This document shows positions 1 through 7,050 of a stretch of DNA of 64,000 nucleotides, piece after piece (position 1 is the first letter of the stretch; every line of letters starts with the position of its first letter). This stretch comes from Glaciimonas sp. PAMC28666 (GTDB lineage Bacteria > Pseudomonadota > Gammaproteobacteria > Burkholderiales > Burkholderiaceae_D). The notes below the pieces were generated by a model that was not told the DNA's origin, searched no databases, and saw nothing but the letters and a program-made list of their open reading frames with translations. The translations under genes and the position numbers were made by a program. The stretch spans positions 2,976,001 to 3,040,000 of the forward strand of contig NZ_CP070304.1 of the NCBI RefSeq assembly GCF_016917355.1, in the 5' to 3' direction.

Positions 1-71
1 GTGCAGGAAGCATAACCTATAACCTCGCCGTGTTCTGTTTGCACCCATTCTTTTTACTTTGAATCGAGATC

Positions 72-1229
72 ATGATGTCCTTGCGTGACAAGTCCTGTGT
101 AACCGGTGTTGGCGAAACGGTTTACATGCGCGGTTCTTCTAAAACTGCGTTTGAACTTCAGATCGAGGCATCGCTGAAAGCTATCGCTGACGCCGGTCTG
201 ACCCCAAAGGATATTGATGGGATCATTCCGGTCGGCATTGTCAGTGGCACCGCCGACGATTTCATAGAAAACTTTGGGATTCCGGATATGCGTTTTTCGG
301 CGATTATTCCCCACGGTGGTGCCAGTCCGGTGATGGCGTTGCAATGCGCCGCTGCTGCGGTCGCCGCTGGCGTATGCAATCACGTATTGATTACCTTTGG
401 ACGCAACGTCAGCGCTGCGTCCAACAAGGCCGGAGCACGCATCCATCAGATGCCGCAGTTCCATTTTGTGACCGAATTTGAATACCCGATCGGCGCGATC
501 GCACCGGCGCAGCTATACGCACCGATGGCGCGGCGCCACATGGCGTTGTACGGCACAACGGTTGAGCAGTTCGGGGAGGTCGCAGTGGCTTGCCGTAAGC
601 ACGCATTGCTCAATGACAATGCGTTGATGAAAAAACCGATCACGTTGGAGGATCATCGCAATTCGCGCATGATCGCCGATCCGTTTCGATTGCTGGATTG
701 CAGTCTGGAGAGCGACGGCGGTGCCGCTATTATCGTAAGCGCATCTGAGCGCGCCGGTGATTTACGCCAACCGCGTGTGTACATTTCAGGCGTGGCCGCC
801 GGTCATCCCGATTCACCGGGATCAATCACGCAGCGTCCGGATATGACCAGTCTAGGGATTGCGAAAGCCGCGCCACGTGCTTTTCAGATGGCTGGCGTCA
901 CCCACGACGATATTGACCTGACCCAAATCTATGACTGCTTTACGTATGCTGTCATTCGCCAGTTAGAAGACATCGGTTTCTGCGCAAAAGGCGAGGGTGG
1001 TCCGTTCGTGGAAAACGGTCGTTTACAACTGGGTGGCGCATTGCCGACCAATACCCATGGCGGCTTGTTATCGCAGGCACATGTCTGGGGCCTGAACCAT
1101 ATCGTTGAGTTGGTGCGGCAATTGCGTGGTCAAGGTGGACGGGCACAAGTTGAGAATGCTGAAGTCGGCCTGGTGTCCGGCTATGGTGATATGGGCGATG
1201 GCGCGTTAGCCATTCTGCGCAGAGGATAA
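72..1229 (+). CDS. Thiolase-fold lipid-transfer-type protein, probable retro-aldolase subunit
   Basis: The 385-residue protein has the length and fold signature of SCP-x/Ltp-type thiolases. The segment that carries the nucleophile in true thiolases (GGC-S-G) reads HGGASP here (residues 81-86), so the catalytic Cys is Ala84. A Tyr (Tyr371) lies in the C-terminal VSGYGDMGDG segment and others in IYDCFTY (287, 292). Loss of the Cys, retained tyrosines and an adjacent DUF35 gene are features of Ltp2-ChsH2 steroid side-chain retro-aldolases. By analogy this protein may split a beta-hydroxyacyl-CoA rather than thiolyse a ketoacyl-CoA. The stop is 3 nt before the DUF35 start, so the two are co-transcribed. 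ATG at 75 is an alternative start. Thiolase superfamily is secure; aldolase activity is inferred. Confidence 0.85.
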   Translation: MMSLRDKSCVTGVGETVYMRGSSKTAFELQIEASLKAIADAGLTPKDIDGIIPVGIVSGTADDFIENFGIPDMRFSAIIPHGGASPVMALQCAAAAVAAGVCNHVLITFGRNVSAASNKAGARIHQMPQFHFVTEFEYPIGAIAPAQLYAPMARRHMALYGTTVEQFGEVAVACRKHALLNDNALMKKPITLEDHRNSRMIADPFRLLDCSLESDGGAAIIVSASERAGDLRQPRVYISGVAAGHPDSPGSITQRPDMTSLGIAKAAPRAFQMAGVTHDDIDLTQIYDCFTYAVIRQLEDIGFCAKGEGGPFVENGRLQLGGALPTNTHGGLLSQAHVWGLNHIVELVRQLRGQGGRAQVENAEVGLVSGYGDMGDGALAILRRG

Positions 1230-1232
1230 AAA

Positions 1233-1637
1233 ATGACACTTCCAACCAAGCCAATTCCCCAAGCTACTCCGTTGTCGCGATCGTATTGGGAGGCTGCTGC
1301 AGAAGGTCGCCTGGTCATCCAGCATTGCGCCGCGTGCGGAAAAGCCCGCCATTACCCGCGTTTGTTGTGCGATGCCTGTTATTCAGACGCCGTGGAATGG
1401 AAACCTGCCACCGGTGCAGGCCGCGTGCATAGCTGGACGGTGGCGCACCATGCTTTTCACCCCGGTTTCGCCGGAGAACTGCCATACACATTAGTGACGG
1501 TCGACCTGGATGCGGGCGTTCGCGCACTTGGACAGTGGAAAAGTGTTGGCACTCCTTTCATCGGGCAATTAGTGCAGGGCCGTTTTATACCCCGCGACGA
1601 TACGGCTGATCTGATCTTTGAATCAGGTCAGGATTAA
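1233..1637 (+). CDS. Zn-ribbon OB-fold (DUF35) protein, partner of the upstream thiolase
   Basis: A 134-residue protein with an N-terminal rubredoxin-like zinc ribbon formed by Cys32, Cys35, Cys46 and Cys49 (CxxC-x10-CxxC), followed by an OB-fold segment starting around GRVHSWTVAHHAF. This is the DUF35 (OB_aCoA_assoc) architecture. Members bind acyl-CoA and pair with thiolase-like proteins, as ChsH2 does with Ltp2. It starts 3 nt after the thiolase-fold gene, which supports a two-subunit complex. It should be cytoplasmic: no signal peptide or membrane segment is seen. Confidence 0.85.
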   Translation: MTLPTKPIPQATPLSRSYWEAAAEGRLVIQHCAACGKARHYPRLLCDACYSDAVEWKPATGAGRVHSWTVAHHAFHPGFAGELPYTLVTVDLDAGVRALGQWKSVGTPFIGQLVQGRFIPRDDTADLIFESGQD

Positions 1638-1731
1638 ATTCCTGTGAGAAATGGTTTCTTAAAATGGCAGGTGGATTGATTCGCACTCTTTCTGCTGAGT
1701 TCTACACATTCGAAAAAATACAAAGTAGAAC

Positions 1732-2526
1732 ATGAAAAATAATTCCGACCATAAAAGCAATGACCCATTGGCGGTCGTCCAAATGTCCGCCGTGCCTGCG
1801 CAAGGGTTGACGGTTCGCCGCAAGGTTATTCCATTGGGCAGTCCAGGGGCGGATGTCTCTCCAAATATGAAGCGCAGAGCATCGGCTGATGTTGAAGATA
1901 TTCGTGACGCAGTTTCCAGACTCAAACGTGAACGTATCATTGCGGTGGCGGTTGAACTGTTTTATCACAATGGCTTTAACAACACGACCTTGGAGGCGGT
2001 TGCCGAAAAAATCAATGTCACCAAACCGTTCATCTATTCACACTTCAAATCCAAAAACGACCTGCTGGCAGAAATATGTTCGCGCGGCATTCGCGCTTCG
2101 CTCGAAGTCCTCAATCATGTCGTTGCCTCGGAGCTTTCTCCTACCGAAAAAGTAAGGTCACTGGTGCATGATTTTACGCTGGCGGTATTAGAGAACCAGG
2201 AAGCGATTGCAATCTACATGCGGGAACAAAAGCATTTATCCCCAAAAGACAGTGAAGTCATTGAGGAGATGCGTCGCGAGTTTGATCGGAAGTTATGCGG
2301 CTTGTTAGAAGATGGCATCGCAACCGGCGAATTTACGGTCGACGATGTTCGCATCACCTCGCTTGCGGTCGGCGGTATCGTAAGCTGGTCTTGCGTCTGG
2401 TTTCGACCTCATGGCCGTTTAAAGCAGGTCGAAACCGCTGAGCACGTTTCTGACCTGGTATTGGCCATGATTCAGGCCAGGTCCAAACGCCGCAAACGAG
2501 CGCGTGTCGTAGCGGAAGCGGCTTGA
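1732..2526 (+). CDS. TetR/AcrR-family transcriptional regulator with long N-terminal extension
   Basis: 264 residues. The TetR_N DNA-binding domain spans about residues 67-113 (ERIIAVAVELFYHNGF, then TTLEAVAEKINVTKPFIYSH, where the recognition helix lies) and is followed by an all-helical ligand domain. About 60 residues precede the HTH, unusual for the family; an in-frame ATG at 1867 would give a 219-residue protein of normal length, but neither start has a strong ribosome-binding site. It lies downstream of the thiolase/DUF35 pair and convergent with caiB. Family knowledge: such repressors often sense acyl-CoAs or the pathway substrate. It is the nearest candidate reader of the 10-bp-phased operators at 3877, 4005, 6284 and 24713; this link is inference. 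Confidence 0.88.
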   Translation: MKNNSDHKSNDPLAVVQMSAVPAQGLTVRRKVIPLGSPGADVSPNMKRRASADVEDIRDAVSRLKRERIIAVAVELFYHNGFNNTTLEAVAEKINVTKPFIYSHFKSKNDLLAEICSRGIRASLEVLNHVVASELSPTEKVRSLVHDFTLAVLENQEAIAIYMREQKHLSPKDSEVIEEMRREFDRKLCGLLEDGIATGEFTVDDVRITSLAVGGIVSWSCVWFRPHGRLKQVETAEHVSDLVLAMIQARSKRRKRARVVAEAA

Positions 2527-2738
2527 TTTTAGGTGGTATTTGCCAATTGGAACCAGCTCGCTGGCAAGCCTGTGATTAAAGGTTGGGCTTTCAAGCAAAG
2601 TCAGCCACAAAAGTAGCGCAGTTGGCGAGGACATGCCTGGCGATAGCCTGGTAAGAAAGGGAATCGCCAATCTAACAAAAAATTAACAGCGTAGTGACAT
2701 GAGCGCAGTGTCCGTCCTGGTTCGCGCTCACCTTAGTC

Positions 2739-3845
2739 TTATATTCCCAATATTTCGCTACTATGCTCGCCTAAACCCGGAGCGGGCCGAAGGATTGGAC
2801 CCATTTGTCCGTCGATAATCAGCGGTTGGCGGATGAAGCGTTCATTCTTTTGTGCATTTTTGTGTTCGCCTTCAATTTCCACCACCATGCGGCGCGCATT
2901 AACATGCGCATCCTGAACGACGTCTTCTGCTTTGAGTACCGGACCGAACGCGATGCGTGCAATTTCCAGATTTTGACACAGCCACTCGAAACTGCGACTT
3001 GCAATCGCCTTGCGCAAATGTGGATCAATTTCCCTGGCGCGTTGATTGCGTTCTAGCTCAGAGAGTGCGGCGAATTCTGACATTCCGATCAATTCGCACA
3101 AGGCACGCCACATATGATCTTCACCGGCAATGCTTAACGTGATCTGACGTCCGTCGGCAGTAGCAAATATGCCATATCCAGGATCTTCCGGCGGTAGTGG
3201 GCGGATGGGTTGCTGGTTCATCACAGGGACCAGAAACGGCGTCATCCAGCTGACCAGCGAGTCAAACATGGATACATCAATCTGGGCGCCCTGGCCTGAG
3301 CTTGATCGTGCGAATAGCGCGGTCACGACTCCCAACGCAGCAAACATCGCGGATGATATATCGGCTAGCGGCAAGACCGGCAAGGTTGCGGTAGCTTCCT
3401 GCCCTTGTGGAACATCAAGCATGCCGACCGAACCCTGAATGCTGATATCGTGGCCAGCCACGCCCGCCATCGGGCCATTCTGGCCAAACGACGAAATCGA
3501 GGTGAACACAAGCGAGGGTTTGCGCGCGCGCAGTGTCTCTGCATCCAGTTTTAAGCGGGCCATCACCCCGGGGCGGAACCCTTCTATGACAACGTCGGCA
3601 GTATCCACCAGTTTCAAGAACTGTTCCTTACCGGACGCCGATTTAAGATCAAGAGTCACTGAACGTTTGTTGCGGTTGAGAGATGAAAACAGTCCCGGGA
3701 AGCGACGAGAAGGGTCACCGCCGTCTGGTCGTTCGATCAGAATCACATCTGCACCGAGGTCCGCTAGGAGCATCGTGGCAAAGGGGCCAGGGTATTGTTC
3801 GGCCAGACTGAGAATGCGAATGCCGGCCAATGGAAGTGCTGCCAT
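2739..3845 (-). CDS. CaiB/BaiF-family (family III) CoA-transferase
   Basis: 368 residues, the usual length for family III CoA-transferases. It begins with the typical PLAGIRILSLAEQYPGPFA segment, has ADLGADVILIERP around residues 28-40, and carries the candidate catalytic aspartate in GHDISIQG (Asp133). These enzymes move CoA from a CoA-thioester to a carboxylic acid through an aspartyl-CoA intermediate. The gene is divergent from the crotonase/acyl-CoA dehydrogenase pair and the shared region holds two phased operators. ATG at 3845 is the natural start. It probably activates the pathway acid; the substrate cannot be read from sequence. Confidence 0.9.
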   Translation of the reverse strand: MAALPLAGIRILSLAEQYPGPFATMLLADLGADVILIERPDGGDPSRRFPGLFSSLNRNKRSVTLDLKSASGKEQFLKLVDTADVVIEGFRPGVMARLKLDAETLRARKPSLVFTSISSFGQNGPMAGVAGHDISIQGSVGMLDVPQGQEATATLPVLPLADISSAMFAALGVVTALFARSSSGQGAQIDVSMFDSLVSWMTPFLVPVMNQQPIRPLPPEDPGYGIFATADGRQITLSIAGEDHMWRALCELIGMSEFAALSELERNQRAREIDPHLRKAIASRSFEWLCQNLEIARIAFGPVLKAEDVVQDAHVNARRMVVEIEGEHKNAQKNERFIRQPLIIDGQMGPILRPAPGLGEHSSEILGI

Positions 3846-3876
3846 AAGTGGTTGCCTAACTAGAATGAATGCCTCA

Positions 3877-3911
3877 ATACCGAAGAGTATAGAACAAATA
3901 CTAGCAGGTAT
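3877..3911. promoter_or_regulatory. Phased ATAC/GTAT operator-like element, caiB side
   Basis: Tetramers ATAC (3877), GTAT (3887), ATAC (3898) and GTAT (3908) form two adjacent inverted repeats of the form ATAC-N6-GTAT, 11 bp apart. On the minus strand a TATACT -10-like hexamer lies between the repeats, 32-66 bp before the caiB start, so a bound protein would block caiB transcription. The element matches three other copies in the window. Confidence 0.55.
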
Positions 3912-4004
3912 GTGTGTTTCTGATCATGGAATTTCCGGACCCCTCCGGCAGAGCTGTGAGATCCGTGGTTTTTATGGAAATCCGGTCCGATTGTCTTCAA
4001 GTAT

Positions 4005-4038
4005 ATACTTGACCGTACTTAATAGTACCGTTTAGTAT
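4005..4038. promoter_or_regulatory. Phased ATAC/GTAC operator-like element, crotonase side
   Basis: ATAC (4005), GTAC (4015), GTAC (4025) and GTAT (4035) occur at exact 10 bp steps. Partly overlapping its left end is a perfect 14-bp palindrome, CAAGTATATACTTG (3998-4011). A possible promoter for the crotonase lies inside the element (-35 TTGACC at 4009, -10 TAGTAT at 4033, 18-nt spacer), as expected for a repressor site. Confidence 0.55.
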
Positions 4039-4106
4039 GACGACATAGCCGAGCGACACATCGAAAGCACCGCGGCGTGGCAAGCACAACTACAAGGATA
4101 CAAACC

Positions 4107-4871
4107 ATGACAGATGAAGTGTTGGTCGAACACGAAGATGGCCTGGTGATCATAACGATCAATCGGCCGCAGGCAAGAAATGCAGCGAATCGGGCGGTGT
4201 CTTTCGGCGTGTGCGAGGCCATGGACGAAATGGACCGGCGCGATGATTTACATCTGGCGATTCTTACAGGTGCCGGTGGCAATTTCTGCTCTGGTATGGA
4301 CCTCAAGGCATTCGCGCGCGGAGAAGTTACGCGGGTCGAAGGTAGAGGGATTCTGGGAATTACCGTGACACCGCCGCGCAAGCCGGTAATCGCCGCTGTT
4401 GAGGGTTTTGCATTGGCAGGGGGTTTCGAATCGGCATTGGCTTGCGATCTGTTGGTGGCCTCGCGCACGGCGATGTTCGGTCTGCCAGAAGTTAAACGCG
4501 GACTGGCCGCGGCGGCTGGCGGATTGTTGCGTTTGCCGCGGTTGATCCCGCAGCGCATCGCAATGGAAATAGCGCTCACGGGAGAAATGATATCGGCTGA
4601 GCGGTTGGAGCGCTACGGACTGATCAACAGGTTAGTCGAGCCGGGTGATGCATTGGCAGAAGCCAAGCGCCTGGCGCGCCTGATCCTTGCCAACGCACCG
4701 ATGTCGGTGGCGGCGAGTAAACGTGTGATAGTTGAGCAACGGGATTGGGCGCTGGATGAGATGTTCGCACGCCAGGAGGCGATCACGGGAGCGATTCTGC
4801 GCTCAAACGATGCGCGTGAGGGCGCGCTGGCATTCGCCGAAAAGCGCGCAGCGAAGTGGACATGCACCTGA
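4107..4871 (+). CDS. Enoyl-CoA hydratase/isomerase (crotonase family)
   Basis: 254 residues from the ATG at 4107, preceded by AAGGAT at 4094; an upstream in-frame GTG at 4077 has no better site. Crotonase fold: an oxyanion-hole segment (NFCSGMDLKAFA) and both catalytic glutamates of classical hydratases, Glu108 in GGFESALACD and Glu128 in LPEVKRGL. Their 20-residue spacing equals that of Glu144/Glu164 in rat enoyl-CoA hydratase, so hydration of an enoyl-CoA is likely. It is followed 97 nt later by the acyl-CoA dehydrogenase on the same strand, giving two consecutive beta-oxidation-type steps. Substrate unknown. Confidence 0.92.
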   Translation: MTDEVLVEHEDGLVIITINRPQARNAANRAVSFGVCEAMDEMDRRDDLHLAILTGAGGNFCSGMDLKAFARGEVTRVEGRGILGITVTPPRKPVIAAVEGFALAGGFESALACDLLVASRTAMFGLPEVKRGLAAAAGGLLRLPRLIPQRIAMEIALTGEMISAERLERYGLINRLVEPGDALAEAKRLARLILANAPMSVAASKRVIVEQRDWALDEMFARQEAITGAILRSNDAREGALAFAEKRAAKWTCT

Positions 4872-4968
4872 GAGTGACTTTGTGTGTGCTGAAAAAATAA
4901 AAATAATTTAAAAATGCCGGCAGCTTACTCAGTGTGTGCGTTTCAAACCTATAACCCAGAGTGTTCTC

Positions 4969-6135
4969 ATGATTCCACGTACCATTTTTAGTTCCGACTA
5001 TGAACTCTTTCGCGATACCGTACGTCGTTTTATCGCAGAACACATCGTGCCGTTCCACGCCGACTGGGAGAAAGCCGGTCAAGTGCCGCGCGAACTCTGG
5101 CTTAAAGCCGGCGAACTAGGCCTGCTATGCTGTAATGTTCCCGAGGAATACGGCGGCATGGGCGGGGACTTCTTGCATAGTGCCATCCTGATTGAGGAAA
5201 TGGCACGAGTTGGTGCCACCGGTCCAACCTTCTATCTGCAATCAGACATCATTGCGCCTTATCTGGTGGACTTCGGTACAGAAGAGCAGAAAAAAAAGTG
5301 GCTGCCAAAAATGGCAACGGGCGAAGTGGTTGTGGCGCTGGGGATGAGTGAGCCGTCGGGCGGTAGCGATGTACAAGCCATGCGCACACAAGCGTTACGT
5401 GAAGGCGATGAATACGTGATTAATGGACAGAAGGTCTTTATCACAAACGGCCACAGCGCTGATTTGTTGGTACTCGCTTGCAAGACGGATCCTAAGGCGC
5501 GAGGCAAGGGCGTGAGCTTGATTCTGGTCGAGACCGACAGATCAGGTTTTACACGTGGACGCAAGCTGGAAAAAATCGGCTGCAAAGCCCAGGATACTTC
5601 GGAATTATTTTTTTCCGATGTGCGCGTGCCTGTCAGCAATCTGCTCGGTCAAGAAGGTGGCGGATTCGTTATGTTGATGACGCAACTGGCACAAGAGCGT
5701 CTGGTCCAGGCCATTCGTGGCGTGTCGAGTTCCGAAGCAGCGTTGCAGTGGACGATAGATTACGTTACCGAGCGCCAGATGTTCGGCCAGACGCTGGGCG
5801 ATTTCCAGAATACGCGATTCAAGCTAGCCGAGTTGCATGCCGAAATATTGGCACAACGGGTATTTGTTGATCGTTGTATCGAGTTGCACCTGAAGGGCGA
5901 ACTGGACGCGACCGATGCCGCCGCGGCCAAATTGGTCACCACTGAACTGCAAGGAAAAGTCATGGATCAATGTCTGCAGTTTTTCGGTGGATGGGGCTAC
6001 ATGTGGGAATATCCAATCGCACGCGCATTCGCTGATGCCCGCATGTGTCGCCTGGGTGGCGGTACTGCCGAAGTCATGAAGCAAATTATCGGCAATGCAA
6101 TATTACCGAAAGTTCGGAAGCCGGTAATCGCGTAG
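4969..6135 (+). CDS. Acyl-CoA dehydrogenase, long-chain/isovaleryl type active site
   Basis: 388 residues from ATG 4969; an in-frame GTG at 4936 would add 11 residues. It has the full acyl-CoA dehydrogenase architecture: helical N-terminus, beta domain with ALGMSEPSGGSDV (substrate/FAD-binding signature), and helical C-terminus with QCLQFFGGWGYM. The catalytic base of medium-chain enzymes (YEGT) is replaced by LGGGT; instead a Glu sits in QLAQERL (Glu243), the position used by long-chain and isovaleryl-CoA dehydrogenases. It should be FAD-dependent and pass electrons to electron-transfer flavoprotein. It forms a unit with the crotonase and would introduce the double bond that enzyme hydrates. 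Confidence 0.93.
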   Translation: MIPRTIFSSDYELFRDTVRRFIAEHIVPFHADWEKAGQVPRELWLKAGELGLLCCNVPEEYGGMGGDFLHSAILIEEMARVGATGPTFYLQSDIIAPYLVDFGTEEQKKKWLPKMATGEVVVALGMSEPSGGSDVQAMRTQALREGDEYVINGQKVFITNGHSADLLVLACKTDPKARGKGVSLILVETDRSGFTRGRKLEKIGCKAQDTSELFFSDVRVPVSNLLGQEGGGFVMLMTQLAQERLVQAIRGVSSSEAALQWTIDYVTERQMFGQTLGDFQNTRFKLAELHAEILAQRVFVDRCIELHLKGELDATDAAAAKLVTTELQGKVMDQCLQFFGGWGYMWEYPIARAFADARMCRLGGGTAEVMKQIIGNAILPKVRKPVIA

Positions 6136-6276
6136 GTTTAATTTTTTGGCTAGTGGGTTGATGGTCAGGTCTGGTCGCATTCTCGTCGTGCAACGAACAT
6201 CTTGCCCTCGTAAGGAATGTGCCGTGAAGCTTTCGGTTGGGGGTATTGTTGTACGGTTACATCAACTTGTAAAGTT

Positions 6277-6305
6277 TTGGGTTATACCTTAAAGTACTTT
6301 ACAAT
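6277..6305 (+). promoter_or_regulatory. Predicted sigma-70 promoter for tctBA
   Basis: TTGGGT (-35, 6277-6282), a 17-nt spacer and TACAAT (-10, 6300-6305). The operator at 6284-6317 covers the spacer and the -10. Promoter called by eye only. Confidence 0.4.
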
Positions 6306-6317
6306 ACCAAATAGTAT
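6284..6317. promoter_or_regulatory. Phased ATAC/GTAC operator-like element ahead of tctBA
   Basis: ATAC (6284), GTAC (6294), ATAC (6304) and GTAT (6314) at exact 10 bp steps, the same layout as at 4005 and 24713. It overlaps the best predicted promoter, consistent with repression by occlusion. Confidence 0.55.
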
Positions 6318-6397
6318 AAAAATAAATTAAGCTAGTTGGAGTCGGGCCTGAAATTTCGTCGGCCTGTAAAAATACCAACAAAAGCTTTGGAGATACT

Positions 6398-6509
6398 CTA
6401 AAAACCACCTGTAAATATGCTTCCTGAAAAGGAGCACGCTGGACGCCCACTTGGGTCGCCAGACAATGTTTATCGAGCACTTTTAAGTGCCAGATACCAG
6501 GTGGTTTAG
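6398..6509 (+). ncRNA. Candidate structured leader RNA (three hairpins in a closing stem) upstream of tctBA
   Basis: A closing stem pairs AACCACCTG (6403-6411) with CAGGTGGTT (6498-6506), extendable past a small bulge to 6398/6509. Inside are three hairpins: GC-t-TCCT / AGGA-GC with a GAAA tetraloop (6419-6435); CTGG-a-CG-CCC / GGG-t-CG-CCAG (6439-6462); and GCACT / AGTGC with loop TTTA (6477-6490). The order gives a four-way junction. No T-run follows, so it is not a simple terminator. I do not recognise a known riboswitch class. Its place, between promoter and the tctB start 74 nt downstream, fits a cis-regulatory leader. Confidence 0.35.
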
Positions 6510-6582
6510 CGCAGAAGGCTTGAAATATGTCGCGCGAGAAATAAAGATAAAAATAAATTCAATGTAGCAATGGAGGATGACA

Positions 6583-7047
6583 ATGCGCAACTTAATCAAT
6601 AAATATAATAAAGATTATTACGGCGGTGGCTTAATGATGTTGTTGGGTTTGGGTGCCGTGGTGCAAGGGCGCACTTATAACATCGGCACGTTGAGCAAAA
6701 TGGGCCCGGGATTTTTCCCGGTCGCGCTCGGGACCTTGTTGATGTTAGTCGGCGCGGCAATCGCTCTTACCGCTAAGAATTCCGCATCCGCCGCGGAAGA
6801 GAAGTATGTGCGTCCAGAATGGCGCGGCTGGATCTGCATCGCTCTTTCCATCGTCGCGTTCGTGGTATTGGGCAAGTATGGGGGCCTGTTGCCGGCAACC
6901 TTTGCGATTGTTTTCATCGCCGCAATGGGTGACCGGAAAAATTCACTAAAGAGCGCGTTCCTACTATCGTCGGCGATGGTAGCGGTGTGCGTGGTGATAT
7001 TTTGGTGGGCCCTTAAATTGCAGTTTCCTTTGTTTCAGTGGGGTTAA
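6583..7047 (+). CDS. tctB: TctB-family small membrane subunit of tripartite tricarboxylate transporter
   Basis: 154 residues from ATG 6583, chosen because GGAGG at 6572-6576 is 6 nt upstream; the ATG at 6577 abuts the Shine-Dalgarno. Four hydrophobic segments in a short protein that begins with NKDYYGGGLMMLLGLGAVVQG, the pattern of TctB. TctB is the small inner-membrane partner of TctA in secondary solute uptake that depends on a periplasmic TctC binding protein. tctA starts 3 nt after its stop. No tctC gene lies in the window. Confidence 0.9.
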   Translation: MRNLINKYNKDYYGGGLMMLLGLGAVVQGRTYNIGTLSKMGPGFFPVALGTLLMLVGAAIALTAKNSASAAEEKYVRPEWRGWICIALSIVAFVVLGKYGGLLPATFAIVFIAAMGDRKNSLKSAFLLSSAMVAVCVVIFWWALKLQFPLFQWG

Positions 7048-7050
7048 GTC

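Larger units (their letters stand above)
6136..6582. other. 447-nt intergenic region ahead of tctBA: promoter, operator, structured leader
   Basis: No gene is supported here. From left to right it holds about 140 nt without recognisable structure, a phased operator over a predicted promoter (6277-6317), and a stretch able to fold into three hairpins enclosed by a long-range stem (6398-6509). The tctB ribosome-binding site GGAGG at 6572-6576 closes it. Short open frames on the minus strand have no protein-like features. Confidence 0.5.

Noticed and set aside
3439-4035. A 198-codon plus-strand open frame antisense to caiB
   Set aside because: It lies largely on the reverse strand of a well-supported CoA-transferase, has no recognisable domain, and its right end crosses the operator region.
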